A stretch of 64,000 bases of DNA from JAICQM01 sp963781555 (GTDB lineage: Bacteria > Chloroflexota > Limnocylindria > QHBO01): NCBI GenBank assembly GCA_963781555.1, contig CAWAGB010000004.1, positions 85,086 through 149,085 of the forward strand, written 5' to 3'. The translations under genes were made by a program, and so were the position numbers. Position 1 is the stretch's first letter; each line of letters opens with the position of its first letter. The notes beneath the pieces are model-generated. The model saw only the letters and a list, made by a program, of their open reading frames with translations, did no database searches and was not told the origin of the DNA. Below, in pieces: positions 8,212 to 16,666 of the stretch.

Positions 8212-9222
8212 ATGACCGATTTGACCGATCCCATCGCGGCCGCCGACGCGCCACCGCGCTCCCACGCATTCGTCTTCCCCGGGCAGGGCTCGCAGTACGT
8301 CGGCATGGGCGCCGAGCTGGTGGCGAGCTCGCCGGCTGCGGCTGCCATCCTCGAGCGCGCCGACGCCGCCCTGGGCTTCCCGATCTCGCGGCTGATCCTC
8401 GAGGGCCCGGCCGATGAGCTCAACGAGACGATCAACGCCCAGCCCGCCATCCTGGCCACCAGCATCGCGTACCTCGAGGCGATGCGGGATGAGGCGCAGC
8501 GCGAGGGCATCGTCCTCAATCCGAGCGCCGTGGCCGGCCACTCCGCGGGCCAGTACGCGGCCGCGGTCGCCGCGGGCGCCATCGACTTCGAGACTGCCAT
8601 CAATCTCGTTCGCGAGCGCGGCCGGATCATGCAGGAGCGCGGCATCGAGGGCGGCATGGGCGCCGTCATCGGCCTGTCTGACGCACAGGTCCGCGAGGTC
8701 GTCGACGCGGCACGCGAGCACGGCGAGATCAGCGTCGCCAACGCCAACGCCCCGGGCCAGATCGTGCTCTCCGGCGTCATCCCCGCCCTCGCCTTCGCGC
8801 TGGAGCTGTCGAAGACCGTCGGCGCGCGCAAGGCAGTGCGCCTGACGGTGAGCGTCGCCTCGCACTCGCCGCTCATGCGCCGTGCCCGCGACGAGTTTGG
8901 CCGCATCCTGACCAAGATCCCCTTCCGCGACCCGCAGGTGCCGATGCTCGGCAACGTGCACGCCACCGTCATCCAGACTGCGGAAGGCCTGCGCACCGAG
9001 CTGACCGAGCATCTCGTGCATGGCGTGCAATGGACCGCCACCGTGCGGCGCATGGTCGGCGACGGGGTGACCGACTTCGTCGAGATCGGCCCCGGCCGCG
9101 TGCTCAGCGGCCTGATCCGTCGCATCAGCCCTGACGCGGCCACCCATGCGTTGGACTCTCCCGGCGGACTCGCCAAGCTGTGGCTGCCCGGCCGCCCGGA
9201 CGGCGAGGCCACGCCCTCGTGA
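8212..9222 (+). CDS. fabD: Malonyl-CoA:ACP malonyltransferase
   Basis: 336-residue acyltransferase that moves malonyl groups from CoA to acyl carrier protein for fatty-acid elongation. FPGQGSQ (residues 22-28) forms the oxyanion region, and S111 in GHSAGQ is the nucleophile (GHSAGQ where most FabD proteins have GHSLGE). The catalytic His is in SVASHSPLM, and the C-terminal VEIGPGRVLSGLIRR is typical. The ATG at 8212 was chosen over an upstream GTG because the TATACT box lies between the two. The stop overlaps the GTG of fabF. No acpP, fabG or fabH lies here, so the rest of the fatty-acid system is elsewhere. Confidence 0.93.
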   Translation: MTDLTDPIAAADAPPRSHAFVFPGQGSQYVGMGAELVASSPAAAAILERADAALGFPISRLILEGPADELNETINAQPAILATSIAYLEAMRDEAQREGIVLNPSAVAGHSAGQYAAAVAAGAIDFETAINLVRERGRIMQERGIEGGMGAVIGLSDAQVREVVDAAREHGEISVANANAPGQIVLSGVIPALAFALELSKTVGARKAVRLTVSVASHSPLMRRARDEFGRILTKIPFRDPQVPMLGNVHATVIQTAEGLRTELTEHLVHGVQWTATVRRMVGDGVTDFVEIGPGRVLSGLIRRISPDAATHALDSPGGLAKLWLPGRPDGEATPS

Positions 9223-10499
9223 CCGATCGCCGCGCGGTCATCACCGGGCTGGGGATCGTGTCGCCGGTGGGCATCGGCGCGGACGCCGCCTGGGACTCGC
9301 TGGTGAGCGGGCGCAGCGGCATCGCCGACGTCACCCTCTTCGACACCACTGATTTCGACATCCACGTCGCGGGCGAGGTCAAGGACTTCGACGCGCGGCA
9401 GTACATGGACGGCCCCGACGTCCGGCGCCACGACCGCAACACCCATTTCGCGGTGGCTGCCGCCGGAGAGGCGCTGCGCGACGCGGGGCTGCTGGGCGAC
9501 GACGGCCACATCGTCAGCGAGGTGGATGCCGACCGCTTCGGCATGGTGGTCGGCACCGGCATCGGCGGGATCGGGATGATCAGCGACGGGGTCAAGACGC
9601 TTCTCGAGCGCGGACCGGGCCGCGTGTCTCCGTTCCTGCTGCCGCACATGATCCCGGACGCCGCCTCCGGCATGGTCGCCATCCAGTACGGAATCCGCGG
9701 GCCGAACATGGCCGTCGTCTCGGCCTGCGCGACCGGCGGCCATGCCATCGGGGAGGCGATGGAGGCGATCGTGCGCGGCCAGGCGGACCTCATGCTCGGG
9801 GCCGGGACGGAGGCGGTCATCGTGCCGCTCGCCTTCGCCGGGTTCCAGCAGATGCGGGCGCTCGCCTCCCCCATCGACCCCGATACCGGCGCGTACGACC
9901 CGACGGTCGCCTCGCGGCCCTTCGACGCGACCCGCAACGGCTTCGTGGTGGCAGAGGGATCGGCGGTCCTGGTGCTCGAGGAGCTGGGTCACGCACGCGC
10001 TCGGGGTGCCACTCCGATCGCCGAGGTGATCGGCTACGGATCTGCCGCCGATGCCTTCCACATGGCGGCCCCGGCCGATCGTGGCGAGGGCAACCAGCGC
10101 GCCATGCGCGCCGCACTGACGCGCGCCGGCATCGGCCCGGAGGCGGTCGACTACATCAACCCGCACGGCACGGGCACGCCCATCGGCGACAAGTGGGAGA
10201 CGGTCGCGATCCGTGAGGTCTTCGGGGAGCACGCCGACGACATCGCGGTCAGCAGCTCCAAGTCGATGACCGGTCACGCGATGGGCGCCGCGGGCGCGAT
10301 CGAGGCGTTCGTGTGCGCCAAGGTGATCGCCACGGGGTGCATCCCACCGACCATCAACCTGCGCCACCCGGACCCGGAGCTGACGCTCGACTACGTGCCC
10401 AACGAGGCGCGCGCCGCGGATGTTCGGGTCGCCCTCTCCAACTCGATGGGCCTGGGCGGGCACAACTCCACCCTCGTTCTACGCCGCTTCGAGGACTGA
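9219..10499 (+). CDS. fabF: Beta-ketoacyl-ACP synthase II, copy 1
   Basis: 426-residue condensing enzyme that extends acyl-ACP with malonyl-ACP. The catalytic triad is visible: C170 in VVSACATGGHAIGEA, His in NPHGTGTPIGD, and His in SMTGHAMGAAGAIE. The terminal NSMGLGGHNSTLVLRR is the family's glycine-rich C-terminus. The GTG start overlaps the fabD stop (GTGA). It is followed nine bases later by a second ketosynthase that is only moderately similar. Two KASII genes in tandem could have different chain-length preferences or act as a heterodimer; both keep full triads, so neither looks like a chain-length factor. Confidence 0.92.
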   Translation: MTDRRAVITGLGIVSPVGIGADAAWDSLVSGRSGIADVTLFDTTDFDIHVAGEVKDFDARQYMDGPDVRRHDRNTHFAVAAAGEALRDAGLLGDDGHIVSEVDADRFGMVVGTGIGGIGMISDGVKTLLERGPGRVSPFLLPHMIPDAASGMVAIQYGIRGPNMAVVSACATGGHAIGEAMEAIVRGQADLMLGAGTEAVIVPLAFAGFQQMRALASPIDPDTGAYDPTVASRPFDATRNGFVVAEGSAVLVLEELGHARARGATPIAEVIGYGSAADAFHMAAPADRGEGNQRAMRAALTRAGIGPEAVDYINPHGTGTPIGDKWETVAIREVFGEHADDIAVSSSKSMTGHAMGAAGAIEAFVCAKVIATGCIPPTINLRHPDPELTLDYVPNEARAADVRVALSNSMGLGGHNSTLVLRRFED

Positions 10500-10507
10500 C
10501 AAGCTTC

Positions 10508-11773
10508 ATGACCCGCACTCCGCCCCCGCGCGACCCTGCCCGGCGCGCCGTCATTACCGGCATGGGCGCCGTCACGCCCATCGGCAACGACGTTGACACG
10601 TTCTGGGCCAACCTCGTCGCGGGCGTGAGCGGTGCGGGACGCATCACCCAGTACGATCCGTCGGCGGAGGAAGTGCAGATCGCGGCCGAGGTGAAGGACT
10701 TCGACCCGCGCGCCTGGATCGACTTCAAGCAGGCGCGCCGCATGAGCCGCTTCAGCCAGCTCGCCGTCGCGGCGGCGCGACAGGCGATCGACGCGTCGGG
10801 ACTCGAGATCGGCGACCACAACCGCGACGACATCGCCGTGGTGGTCAACACCGGCGGCGGCGGGATCGGCGACGTGGCGCTCGGAGAGCAGACGTTCCTC
10901 GAACAGGGCGGCAAGCGTGTCAGCCCGTTCATGGTGCCGATGCTCTCCCCCTCCATGGCCGCCTGCCAGATCAGCATCCAGAACGGAACCCGCGGTCCGG
11001 TTGTCACCAGCGTCGCCGCCTGCGCCTCCGGGGTGCAGGCCTTCGTCGATGCGCAGCGCATGATCGAGCACGGTGACGTGGACGTGGTCATCGCCGGTGG
11101 CACCGAGTCGGCCATCCTGCCGGTCGCGTTCGCCGCGCTGGCCAACATGGGCGCGCTGTCGAAGCGCAACGACGATCCCCGGCGCGCCTCGCGGCCCTTC
11201 GAGGCGAACCGCGACGGGTTCGTCTTCGGCGAGGCGGCGGGAATCCTGGTCCTCGAGGCGCTCGAGCATGCCGAGGCGCGTGGCGCCACCATCCTGGCCG
11301 AGGTCGGCGGCGGCGCGCTCACCGGCGACGCGTTCCACATCTCCGCCCCCGACCCGTCCGGCTACGGCGCCACGCTGGCCATGCAGCGCGCCCTGCGCGA
11401 TGCGCACCTCGAGCCAGAGCAGGTCGACTACGTGGTTGCCCACGGCACGTCGACCCCACTCAACGACGCGACGGAGACGAAGGCCATCCGCGCGGCCTTC
11501 GGCGACCACGCCGACCACGTTGCGGTGAGCAGCAACAAGTCGATGGTCGGCCACACCCTGGGTGCCGCCGGCGCGATGTCCGCCCTGGCAGCCGTGCTGA
11601 GCATCCGCGACGGGGTGATCCCGCCCACCATCAACTACGAGACGCCCGACCCGGCCTGCGACCTCGACTACGTTCCCAACGAGGCGCGCCACTCCCCGGT
11701 CAACGTGGCGATCATCAACGGCTTCGGCTTCGGCGGCCAGAACGCGGTCGCCGTCTTCCGCCGCCCGGAGTAG
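10508..11773 (+). CDS. fabF: Beta-ketoacyl-ACP synthase II, copy 2
   Basis: 421-residue ketosynthase with C172 in SVAACASGVQAF, His in VAHGTSTPLND and His in SMVGHTLGAAGAMS. The C-terminus is INGFGFGGQNAVAVFRR. Relative to copy 1 it has a 12-residue N-terminal extension and different residues near the acyl pocket, including a GGGGIGDVALGEQTFLEQGGKR stretch aligned with the RGPGRVSPF part of copy 1. It lies nine bases after copy 1 and is probably co-transcribed. The tandem pair looks like an old duplication rather than a recent copy, judged by how much the proteins differ. Confidence 0.92.
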   Translation: MTRTPPPRDPARRAVITGMGAVTPIGNDVDTFWANLVAGVSGAGRITQYDPSAEEVQIAAEVKDFDPRAWIDFKQARRMSRFSQLAVAAARQAIDASGLEIGDHNRDDIAVVVNTGGGGIGDVALGEQTFLEQGGKRVSPFMVPMLSPSMAACQISIQNGTRGPVVTSVAACASGVQAFVDAQRMIEHGDVDVVIAGGTESAILPVAFAALANMGALSKRNDDPRRASRPFEANRDGFVFGEAAGILVLEALEHAEARGATILAEVGGGALTGDAFHISAPDPSGYGATLAMQRALRDAHLEPEQVDYVVAHGTSTPLNDATETKAIRAAFGDHADHVAVSSNKSMVGHTLGAAGAMSALAAVLSIRDGVIPPTINYETPDPACDLDYVPNEARHSPVNVAIINGFGFGGQNAVAVFRRPE

Positions 11774-11804
11774 CCAGCAGCGCCCCGCGAGTACGCCTCG
11801 CGGC

Positions 11805-12326
11805 ATGACCATCGGTCCGGTGCCCGCCTCGGGCACGAGGCTCACGATGAGACCGATGACCGAGGTCAATGGACTCCGCCTCGCCTACCGCGGCTTCGTG
11901 ACCGGCCTGGCCGCCGCGTACGTGTGGATTGCCGTGGCGATGATCGGTGCCTCGATCTTCTCCGGCGACGCGCTGGCACCGCTCCGCCCCCTGGCGCAGA
12001 TGATCGTTGCCGACAGCGTTCCGCCTTCGCTCGCCTTCGTCGTCGGCTTTGCCTTCGTGCAGGGCGCCGGTGCCACCGTCGGGATGTGCTTCGCCTACTT
12101 CTTCGGTCGCTTCTTCACCGTCCGAAGCACCATGAACGCCGCCGCGCCGGCGTTCGCCATCCTCGCATGGGCGCTGCTCGCCACCGGGGTCAACTCGTTG
12201 ACCGGCTCCAATAACCTGGGCATGCAGGTGGCCCCGCTCATCGCCACCGTCGCGTACGGCGTGGTCCTGGGCACTGGTGTGCCGGTGCGTCGCGACGTCA
12301 CGCGCGCCAGCCGCCTGGTCGGTTAG
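11805..12326 (+). CDS. Small integral membrane protein, unknown function
   Basis: 173 residues with about four hydrophobic segments (starting near VTGLAAAYVWIAVAMIG, then LAFVVGFAFVQGAGATVG, AFAILAWALLATG, and VAPLIATVAYGVVLG). I do not recognise the family. The start is uncertain: ATG 11805 gives the full length, while ATG codons at 11847 and 11856 would remove 14-17 polar residues. Its stop overlaps the stop of the convergent Nudix gene by three bases. It lies 31 bases after fabF copy 2 and could be transcribed with it. Confidence 0.65.
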   Translation: MTIGPVPASGTRLTMRPMTEVNGLRLAYRGFVTGLAAAYVWIAVAMIGASIFSGDALAPLRPLAQMIVADSVPPSLAFVVGFAFVQGAGATVGMCFAYFFGRFFTVRSTMNAAAPAFAILAWALLATGVNSLTGSNNLGMQVAPLIATVAYGVVLGTGVPVRRDVTRASRLVG

Positions 12327-12919
12327 CCGGCGGGCGGGTCGCCCTCGACGTACAGCTCGGGCGTGAATCGCGGCCCCCGGCCGGGCAGGGACGCCACCCA
12401 GTCGCGCAGCGCGCTCTCGGTGGTCGAGAAGGCCAGCGCGTCCCACGGGATCTCGTCGGGATCGAAGGCGCGGACCTCGCTCGTCTCGGCGCCCGGCGCC
12501 ACCTCCCCGCCGACGACATCGGCTTCGTAGATCAGCGTCACCACCCCGGCGTGCGGCCGGCTGTACGCCCCGAGCAGCGGGCCGACCTGGACCCGCAGCT
12601 GCGTCTCCTCCTCCGTCTCGCGGCGTGCGCCCTCTGCGGTCGCCTCGCCGAGCTCCAGGAAGCCGCCGGGATAGCTCCAGCGGCCCATCCCGGGCTCGAT
12701 GGCCCGTCGCGCGAGGTGGACGCGCCCGTCGCGCACCGGCAGCGTCCCGACGACCAGCCGCGGATTGCGCCACGTCACATGTCCGTCGGGGCACACCAGC
12801 CGAGGACGGTGATCCTCCTCCAGGACGCGTTCCGCCACGCGCTCGCCGCAGGCAGGGCAGAAGACCGGCTCCGGGCCGAGGGTCAGGGGAAACGCCTCGG
12901 AGGCGTCGCGTTGCGGCAT
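12323..12919 (-). CDS. Nudix hydrolase with N-terminal zinc ribbon
   Basis: 198 residues. The N-terminal part has a zinc-ribbon-like CPACG...CPDGH, as in NADH pyrophosphatase (NudC)-like proteins. The Nudix box follows as GGFLELGEATAEGARRETEE, fitting Gx5Ex7REUxEE. It hydrolyses a nucleoside diphosphate linked to another moiety; the substrate is unknown, though the zinc ribbon and size resemble small NudC-like enzymes. The ATG at 12919 was chosen because a TATCCT box (12926-12931) sits seven bases upstream and no SD exists. It is divergent from the cyclic-nucleotide-binding gene, separated by 110 bases. Confidence 0.85.
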   Translation of the reverse strand: MPQRDASEAFPLTLGPEPVFCPACGERVAERVLEEDHRPRLVCPDGHVTWRNPRLVVGTLPVRDGRVHLARRAIEPGMGRWSYPGGFLELGEATAEGARRETEEETQLRVQVGPLLGAYSRPHAGVVTLIYEADVVGGEVAPGAETSEVRAFDPDEIPWDALAFSTTESALRDWVASLPGRGPRFTPELYVEGDPPAG

Positions 12920-12925
12920 GCCGGC

Positions 12926-12931
12926 AGGATA
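12926..12931 (-). promoter_or_regulatory. -10 box for the Nudix gene
   Basis: TATCCT on the minus strand lies seven bases before the ATG at 12919 without any Shine-Dalgarno, which fits a leaderless mRNA. Confidence 0.45.
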
Positions 12932-13029
12932 CCGCTCCCAGCCCACGTGCCTGAAATTGCCAACACCGGTATCTTCCGCCGGGAGCGGTGCGCGGATATG
13001 CTGCACCAGTCACTCCCGAGCTGAGGTTG

Positions 13030-13455
13030 ATGGTGGCGCGCGACGAGAAGATCGAGCTCCTCAAGACGGTCCCCCTGTTCCGTGGTCTTGGCAGCAGCGA
13101 GATGCAGCGCATCGGCCAGCTTGTCGACGAGGTCGACCTGCCCGCGGGACGCGTGCTGATGCGGCAGGGCGAGACAGGGGCTGAACTCTTCGCCATCGTT
13201 GACGGAAGCGCCAGGGTGGAGCGCGACGGGCGTCCGCTGCCGGACTGCGGGCCGGGGTCGGTGATCGGCGAGATCGCGCTCATCGACGGCGGACCGCGCA
13301 CCGCCACGGTGACCCTGACCACGCCGTCGCGGCTGCTCGTCCTGTCGCGCCGGGACTTCGCGAGCCTGATGGACGAGTTTCCCGGCGTTCGCGTCCAGAT
13401 CCTGGATACCCTCGCGAGCCGGGTACGCACCCTCGAGGAGAGCAGCCCGCACTAG
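13030..13455 (+). CDS. Cyclic-nucleotide-binding domain protein (Crp-like, no HTH)
   Basis: 141 residues made almost wholly of one cNMP-binding beta-roll: KTVPLFRGLGSSEMQRIG, then GRVLMRQGETGAELFAIVDGSARVER, then the phosphate-binding-cassette region GSVIGEIALIDGGPRTATV. The usual Arg/Ser of the cassette appears as GPRTATV. There is no DNA-binding domain, so it is probably a ligand-controlled adaptor rather than a transcription factor. The start is uncertain: ATG 13030 is preceded by GAGG close by, and a GTG at 12988 would add 14 residues. The gene lies 46 bases before cysS, whose own promoter box is between them. Confidence 0.8.
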   Translation: MVARDEKIELLKTVPLFRGLGSSEMQRIGQLVDEVDLPAGRVLMRQGETGAELFAIVDGSARVERDGRPLPDCGPGSVIGEIALIDGGPRTATVTLTTPSRLLVLSRRDFASLMDEFPGVRVQILDTLASRVRTLEESSPH

Positions 13456-13486
13456 GGCTCGGTCCGGCGGGAACCGGGCCAATCGG

Positions 13487-13492
13487 TACAAT
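13487..13492 (+). promoter_or_regulatory. -10 box for cysS
   Basis: TACAAT, five of six consensus positions, ends ten bases before the cysS ATG. No Shine-Dalgarno is present, so translation is probably leaderless. Confidence 0.6.
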
Positions 13493-13501
13493 TGCGGACC
13501 C

Positions 13502-14917
13502 ATGTCGAGTCCGCCGCGCCCCATCGCGCTCTACAACTCCCTCACGCGCTCGGTGGCACCGCTCGAGCCGCACCAGCCGGGCGTCGTCGGGATCTACACC
13601 TGCGGGCCGACGGTGTACCGCTACGCGCACATCGGCAACGTGCGCAGCTTCCTGTTCGCCGACATCCTGCGCCGCAGCCTGGAGTACCTCGGCTACACGG
13701 TGCGCCACGTCAAGAACATCACCGATGTCGGCCACATGCGGGACGACACCGACGAGGACCGCATGGAGCTCGCGGCGGAGACGGAGGGCAAGTCGCCCTT
13801 CGAGATCGCGGCGTTCTATAGCGATGCCTGGCTGACCGATGAGGCGGCCATCAACATCCTCCCCGTCCACGTGTATCCGAGGGCCACCGAGCACATCGAG
13901 CAGATGATCTCGATGACCCAGACGCTGCTCGCCAAGGGGCTTGCCTACGAGACCGATGGCAACGTCTACTTCGACGTCAGCGAGTTCCCCGGCTACGGGA
14001 AGCTCTCCGGGCAGAAGCTCGATGCCCTTCGCACCGGGCATCGCGTGGAGGCCGAGGCGGACAAGCGCGACCAGGAGGACTTCGCGCTGTGGAAGCGGGC
14101 TGAGGAGCATCGGCTCATGCGCTGGGACTCGCCGTGGGGTCCGGGCTTTCCCGGCTGGCACATCGAGTGCTCGGCGATGAGCCTCGAGCACCTCGGTGAG
14201 TGGGTCGACATCCACACCGGCGGCATCGACAACAAGTTCCCGCATCACGAGGACGAGATCGCACAGTCGGAGGGCGCGCTCGGGCACGAGGTCGTGAAGG
14301 TCTGGATGCACGGCGAGTTCCTGACCCTCAACGAGGCCAAGATGGCCAAGTCGACCGGCAACATCATTCGCGTCACCGAGCTCCCGGAGAAGGGCTTCGA
14401 GCCGTTGGCATTCCGCTACCTGGCGCTGCAAGCGCATTACCGGTCGAAGCTCGACTTCACCGAGGACGCCATGCGGGCTGCCACTTCAGGCCTCGCTCGC
14501 CTGCGCCGCGCCGCCTCCACCGCCTCCGAGACCGATGCCGCCGTCATTGACCTGACCGTCGAGCCCCTCGCTGGCTACCGGGAGCGCTTCACCGCCGCCA
14601 TTGCGGATGACCTGGCCACCCCGCGCGCGGTGGCCGTTGCCCACGAGGTCGCAGCGGCGCCCGGCCTCTCCCCGGCGCAGCGGCGCGCCCTGCTGGTCGA
14701 TTTCGACCGCGTGCTGGGCGTGGATGTCACCGCGGCCCCTCCGTCGGCCGGCGAGCTGCCCCAGGGTGCCGCCGAGCTGCTCGAGCGCCGCGCCGCGGCG
14801 CGGGCAGCGCGCGACTTCGCCGCGTCGGATGCGCTGCGCGACGAGCTCGCCGCGCTGGGCGTGGATGTGCGCGACACGCCGGATGGACAGGAGACCGCGC
14901 TGCGCTCTCCGCGCTAG
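13502..14917 (+). CDS. cysS: Cysteinyl-tRNA synthetase
   Basis: 471-residue class I aminoacyl-tRNA synthetase that charges tRNA-Cys in the cytoplasm. The HIGH motif reads AHIGN in CGPTVYRYAHIGNVRS, and KMSKS reads KMAKSTGN. Zinc ligands are the Cys of CGPTVY, the Cys of WHIECSAMS and the His cluster HHEDEIAQSE. The C-terminal helical DALR-like region ends with the typical ARAARDFAASDALRDELAALGV...DTPDG. KMAKS and the DALR tail favour CysS over the mycothiol ligase MshC. The length is normal. It lies 24 bases from the convergent propeller-like gene. Confidence 0.96.
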   Translation: MSSPPRPIALYNSLTRSVAPLEPHQPGVVGIYTCGPTVYRYAHIGNVRSFLFADILRRSLEYLGYTVRHVKNITDVGHMRDDTDEDRMELAAETEGKSPFEIAAFYSDAWLTDEAAINILPVHVYPRATEHIEQMISMTQTLLAKGLAYETDGNVYFDVSEFPGYGKLSGQKLDALRTGHRVEAEADKRDQEDFALWKRAEEHRLMRWDSPWGPGFPGWHIECSAMSLEHLGEWVDIHTGGIDNKFPHHEDEIAQSEGALGHEVVKVWMHGEFLTLNEAKMAKSTGNIIRVTELPEKGFEPLAFRYLALQAHYRSKLDFTEDAMRAATSGLARLRRAASTASETDAAVIDLTVEPLAGYRERFTAAIADDLATPRAVAVAHEVAAAPGLSPAQRRALLVDFDRVLGVDVTAAPPSAGELPQGAAELLERRAAARAARDFAASDALRDELAALGVDVRDTPDGQETALRSPR

Positions 14918-14941
14918 CGACTGACCGGGGCGCGGCGGCGG

Positions 14942-15937
14942 CTACTCGCTGGGCGTCGCCGGGGCCGGGTAGATGCCAAAGACGGCGCTCAACCCGTACT
15001 GCTCGAGCTCGATCTGCTGCAGGCACTCCCCCGACTCCAGGTCGTACAGGCCGATGTGCGTACCGATGTCGCGTCGGAATCCGCGCGCCACCCAGCCGAC
15101 GTTCTCGCGGAACTTGGTCGGTCGGATGCGCGAAAAACCGATCCACGCGCGCCGGTCGTCCACCGGGTAGATGCTGCGCGTCCAGCCGAGGACGGTCTCG
15201 CGCGGGTGGCTCCTGGTGAGGTCGAGCACCCGATCCACCGTCAGGGACCGCGCGTCGGCGATGGCCACATGGCCATCGACGGTCGTGAAGTAGATTTGCT
15301 CGCCGCGCACGACCCCGTCGTGGACGCGCTGCACGCCGATCTCGATCCGTCGAGCAGGGTCCACCACGGAAACCGCGTCGCGGTGCTCGAAGCGTGTCGC
15401 CCAGATCTCCTCGCCGAGGCGGAAGACGTAGTTCGGATGGGCGGCGTGTGGCTTGGTGGTGGCGACCTTGCGGTAGTCGATGTCGCGGGAGAATCGATGC
15501 CAGAGCCCATTCCCGGTGACGTCGTGCTCGCGCAGGATGGTTCCGTGGAGGTCGATCTCGAAGACCATGTCCATGCCGGTCGCCGCGACGATCAGCGACC
15601 CAGCATCCCCGAGGATGACGTGGTGCAAGTCGTTGAACTGCGGGATCGAGATGTGATGTTCCAGGACGAAGTCCGGCAGCCGATAGATCAGGACCTCGGT
15701 CTGCGTCGTCATGTACAGGCGGTCGCCGACCAGCGAGCCTGACTTGAAAAGGATCGTCGCGCCCTCGTCGGGAGTCACCTCCGGCGGCGAGACGTACTCC
15801 AGCTGCTTGGTCGCGGTCCCGCTGTCGACGTCAACGCGCAGGAGCACGCCGGCCTCGTATTGATACCAGTCCAGTGCCGCGGTCAGGGGACGAAGCCCCC
15901 GCTGCCGCCCACCGGCGACATAAAGGTGTTCTGCCAT
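14942..15937 (-). CDS. Beta-propeller-like protein of unknown function
   Basis: 331 residues with no signal peptide or membrane segment. The sequence alternates short hydrophobic strands with Asp/Gly turns (GSLVGDRLYMTTQTEVLIYRL, GDAGSLIVAATGMDMVFEID, GEEIWATRFEHRDAVSVVD), as in WD40/YVTN-like propellers. I do not recognise a named family with certainty; proteins of this kind are found beside sulfotransferase and glycan genes. Its ATG is only 12 bases from the ATG candidate of the divergent P-loop gene, so the two may be co-regulated from one bidirectional region, or the P-loop gene starts further downstream. Confidence 0.7.
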   Translation of the reverse strand: MAEHLYVAGGRQRGLRPLTAALDWYQYEAGVLLRVDVDSGTATKQLEYVSPPEVTPDEGATILFKSGSLVGDRLYMTTQTEVLIYRLPDFVLEHHISIPQFNDLHHVILGDAGSLIVAATGMDMVFEIDLHGTILREHDVTGNGLWHRFSRDIDYRKVATTKPHAAHPNYVFRLGEEIWATRFEHRDAVSVVDPARRIEIGVQRVHDGVVRGEQIYFTTVDGHVAIADARSLTVDRVLDLTRSHPRETVLGWTRSIYPVDDRRAWIGFSRIRPTKFRENVGWVARGFRRDIGTHIGLYDLESGECLQQIELEQYGLSAVFGIYPAPATPSE

Positions 15938-16009
15938 ACTCGCCGCTCGATGCTTCGAAGGTTGGGGCGCCCGGCGGCGCGAGCGAGGACCATAGCAACA
16001 AAACCCCTC

Positions 16010-16642
16010 GTGCGAAAACTGTCCGGACGGGCGGCACCGCCCGACCTCGATCGCGCTCGCATCACCGGCGCGCGACGCATCGTGGTCATCGGACCGCCGG
16101 GCTCCGGCAAGACCTGGCTGGCGCAGCGGATCGGCGAGGCGCGCGGCTGGCCGGTCCACCATTTCGACGAGGTGGGTCACGTCGCAGGGGGAGGCACGCC
16201 GCTGCGCGACGCAGGAATCCTCCGCGGCTTCACGGACCAGCTGGCCACCGAGTTGGCGTGGGTCTGCGAGGGCGTCGACGTGACGTGGACCGGGCCGGCG
16301 TTCGCGCATGCCGATCTGATCCTCTGGCTGGACGAGGGCGGCCTGCGTCCCGCGATACGCATGGTCCAGCGCTTCCTGCGGCAGGGCCTGGCGGAGGCGC
16401 GCCGGCAACGCGGTCGACGGCGATTCCTCCGATTCCGCGACTACGCGCGGCGCATCGGTCAGCTCATGGGCAGCCTCGGAAGATCGGCCACCTACGGGCA
16501 CTCCCCGGACGCTGGAGCCGCTTCGGAGACGCGCGCCGCGCTGGCCACGGCGCTGGCCCCCCATGGCGCCAAGGTGCTGCGTGTCGCCTCCGCGCGCGAG
16601 CGCGCACGCGTCATCCGGTTGCTGCTCGGTCACGACGGCTGA
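16010..16642 (+). CDS. P-loop NTPase, adenylate-kinase-like
   Basis: About 210 residues with a Walker A motif (IGPPGSGKTWLAQRIGE) near the N-terminus, followed by FDEVGHV and a later R-rich lid region (RRQRGRRRFLRFRDYARR). It looks like the small P-loop kinases annotated as 'adenylate kinase-like' or 'topology modulation' proteins. The phosphate acceptor is unknown. Start choice: GTG 16010 leaves room for a promoter between the divergent genes; ATG 15950 would give 230 residues but sits 12 bases from the divergent start. The basic N-terminal segment of the longer form shows no conserved domain. It converges on the sulfotransferase gene. Confidence 0.7.
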   Translation: MRKLSGRAAPPDLDRARITGARRIVVIGPPGSGKTWLAQRIGEARGWPVHHFDEVGHVAGGGTPLRDAGILRGFTDQLATELAWVCEGVDVTWTGPAFAHADLILWLDEGGLRPAIRMVQRFLRQGLAEARRQRGRRRFLRFRDYARRIGQLMGSLGRSATYGHSPDAGAASETRAALATALAPHGAKVLRVASARERARVIRLLLGHDG

Positions 16643-16666
16643 ACCAGCGGTCGGACCGAGCGTCAC

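Noticed and set aside
6144..10463. A 1439-codon open frame on the minus strand opposite the M20, fabD and fabF genes
   Set aside because: It reads antisense to several well-conserved enzymes, has Arg/His/Gly-rich composition without any domain, and long antisense frames are common at this GC level.
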